Shown here: piece by piece, positions 62,708 to 64,000 of the stretch
How the letters are laid out: each line of letters opens with the position of its first letter
Numbering within the stretch: position 1 is the first letter of the stretch
Assembly: GCF_030116705.1 (NCBI RefSeq)
Contig: NZ_JAOTIK010000001.1
Coordinates: forward strand, 4,182,501-4,246,500
DNA length: 64,000 nt
Direction of reading: 5' to 3'
Source: Streptomyces sp. ML-6
GTDB lineage: Bacteria; Actinomycetota; Actinomycetes; Streptomycetales; Streptomycetaceae
Program-made: the position numbers and the translations under genes
Notes under the pieces: generated by a model
The model's database searches: none
What the model was told of the DNA's origin: nothing
Seen by the model: the letters and a program-made list of their open reading frames with translations, nothing else

Positions 62708-63383
62708 TCAGCGAATTAAAGTCATGAGGTCGGAAAGTCGAACAGTTACCTGTTCCCGGGGGGTTTGAAATCGGCGTGACGTCGCCTCCGGCGGATATTG
62801 CGCAGCGACTGGCCGTTCAGATCGGGGTCGCACTGCGCCCCGCGCGCATCGGGAGCGTCTCCGCCCATGTCGAGAGCGGCGGCCTGATCGTCAGGAGCGG
62901 TGATGACGTCCGTGAGGGGAGACCCGTTCCTGCTCGGAGCCTCGGCGCTTCTCGACCATGTCGGCGTCAGCCTTGTGACGTTATCCGGTGCCTGGGTGTC
63001 GTGCGATCTGAAAGGCCGTACCCAGCCCGCTCTGCACACAGCGAATGTTCCGCGGCCGGCTACTGCCCTTCGTGAGATCTCGGAAGCGCTCGGCTCGGAG
63101 ACCGGCCCGGGCGACCCGACCTGTTTCGGTGAGCCGACGGAAACCGGAATCGGCGGATGCTTCGACCGTGACGGCGTTGCCTCGGAGGTCTGGGGCGGTT
63201 TCGAGATCCCCTACCGGTACTCGAAGTTCACTCATGCTCCGGGGTTCGGTCGCATCGGCTGTGCGCGGTCCGCAATCTTGCGAGTGCCCCGGTTCCCGGA
63301 CCGGCGTCGGCCCCATTCCCGTTGTGACGTGCACCCGCCATAATCCCTGGGTCCGACCCCCCGGCAGACGGAGGCACCCCCGC
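62708..63383. other. Region with two weak frames, probably degraded
   Basis: Plus-strand frames 62776-63075 (DIAQRLAVQIGVALRPARIG) and 62900-63343 (LLGASALLDHVGVSLVTLSG; VWGGFEIPYRYSKFTHAPGF) have moderate coding character in separate stretches. They could be one gene split by a frameshift near 62940, perhaps another immunity gene, but I cannot identify a family or a convincing start. Confidence 0.35.
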
Positions 63384-64000
63384 ATGAGCCCGTACACCGC
63401 CACGCGCCGGAACTTCCTGGCCGGTGCTCTCGCCGCCACCGCCACCGTGTTCGTCGGTACGGGCTCCGCGGGTGCCGACGGCCGTCGGGTCTTCACCACT
63501 CAGGACTGGATGGCCGCCGTCCCCGACGGCACCGAGCTGCGGGCGCTCACGATTCCCGGCTCGCACGACTCCGGCGCCCGCTACGGCGGGCCCTGGACCG
63601 AGTGCCAGAACACCACCATCGCCGAGCAGTTGAACAGCGGCATCCGCTTCCTCGACGTGCGGTGCCGGGTCACCGGCGGCTCGTTCGCGATCCATCACGG
63701 GGCCGCGTACCAGAACCTGATGTTCGGTGACGTGCTGGGCGCCTGCTGGGACTTCCTGGCCGCACACCCCACCGAGACCGTGCTGATGCGGGTCAAGCAG
63801 GAGTACTCGGAGGAGAGCGACGCGACGTTCCGGGCGGTCTTCGACGACTACCTCGACAACCGGGGCTGGCGCCCGCTCTTCCGCATCGACGGTGCGCTGC
63901 CCTCGCTGGGCGGGGCCCGCGGCAAGGTCGTGCTGCTTGCGGACAACGCCGGTCTGCCCGGCGTCCGCTACGCCGACCCGGCGCTCTTCGACATCCAGGA
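63384..64000 (+). CDS. Tat-exported PI-PLC-type phosphodiesterase (3' end outside window)
   Basis: The first 205 residues of a phosphatidylinositol-specific phospholipase C-like enzyme. Tat motif TRRNFLAG and an Ala-rich h-region are followed by the PI-PLC X domain: LRALTIPGSHDSGARYG (catalytic H61), GIRFLDVRCRV, and FAIHHGAAYQNLMFGDVL (second His at 104/105), then LMRVKQEYSEES. ATG 63384 with GGAGG upstream. It would be released outside the cell to hydrolyse phosphoinositide-like lipids. Confidence 0.92.
   Translation, partial: MSPYTATRRNFLAGALAATATVFVGTGSAGADGRRVFTTQDWMAAVPDGTELRALTIPGSHDSGARYGGPWTECQNTTIAEQLNSGIRFLDVRCRVTGGSFAIHHGAAYQNLMFGDVLGACWDFLAAHPTETVLMRVKQEYSEESDATFRAVFDDYLDNRGWRPLFRIDGALPSLGGARGKVVLLADNAGLPGVRYADPALFDIQ

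Overview
The window is high-GC actinobacterial chromosomal DNA, almost certainly Streptomyces. It opens inside a 23S-5S rRNA operon. Many genes start with GTG or TTG behind GGAGG-type ribosome binding sites. It carries Streptomyces-typical families: WhiJ-like regulators with DUF397 partners, RsbW-like ATPases, a TipAL-like MerR protein, mycothiol synthase, Immunity-49 and DUF6507. The order CsoR, DUF47, Pit, PstBACS, Nudix, CHAD, Ppk, MshD, secreted 5'-nucleotidase at 42-56.6 kb matches, as I recall it, the SCO4136-SCO4152 part of the S. coelicolor core.

Left part (0-14 kb): 23S 3' end, 5S rRNA and terminators. Then a minus-strand cluster of ABC permease, sensor kinase and NarL-type regulator whose ABC ATPase gene survives only as its last codons. 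Then a GNAT enzyme, and a six-gene minus-strand type IV secretion-like operon (6.3-13.8 kb): pilin-like protein, TcpC-like protein, TrbL/VirB6-like protein, SCO6880 family, VirB4-like ATPase and a TraG/VirD4-like protein that lacks a recognisable Walker A lysine. No relaxase is visible.

Middle part (14-41 kb), more accessory: DUF402 and small conserved proteins, a 1394-residue protein of unknown function, an orphan Immunity-49 protein, and three exported proteins in one minus-strand block (LGFP-repeat protein with a lysozyme-like region, antigen-85-like esterase, DUF4185 protein). Each of those three families is linked elsewhere to the mycolyl-arabinogalactan wall of Mycobacteriales. Next come a Ser/Thr kinase with FHA partner, WhiJ-like module 1, lipoproteins, a large protein joining membrane segments, an internal Flp-pilin motif and a DUF1023 hydrolase (with an overlapping lipoprotein gene), a transglycosylase/NlpC wall hydrolase, a PAP2 phosphatase and a bicovalent flavin oxidase.

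Right part (41-64 kb): the phosphate block with a copper-type CsoR regulator and its palindromic operator. The pst genes lie behind a PHO-box-like array, and pst, Pit, Ppk, CHAD and 5'-nucleotidase together cover phosphate capture, storage and recovery. WhiJ-like module 2 follows, then a MerR/TipAL-type gene with a 19-bp-spacer promoter. After that is a decaying polymorphic-toxin locus (60.6-62.7 kb) with an amber codon, a frameshift, toxin fragments and small lower-GC putative immunity genes. The window ends inside a Tat-exported PI-PLC-type phosphodiesterase.

All functional calls come from reading protein sequence by eye; no database search was run.
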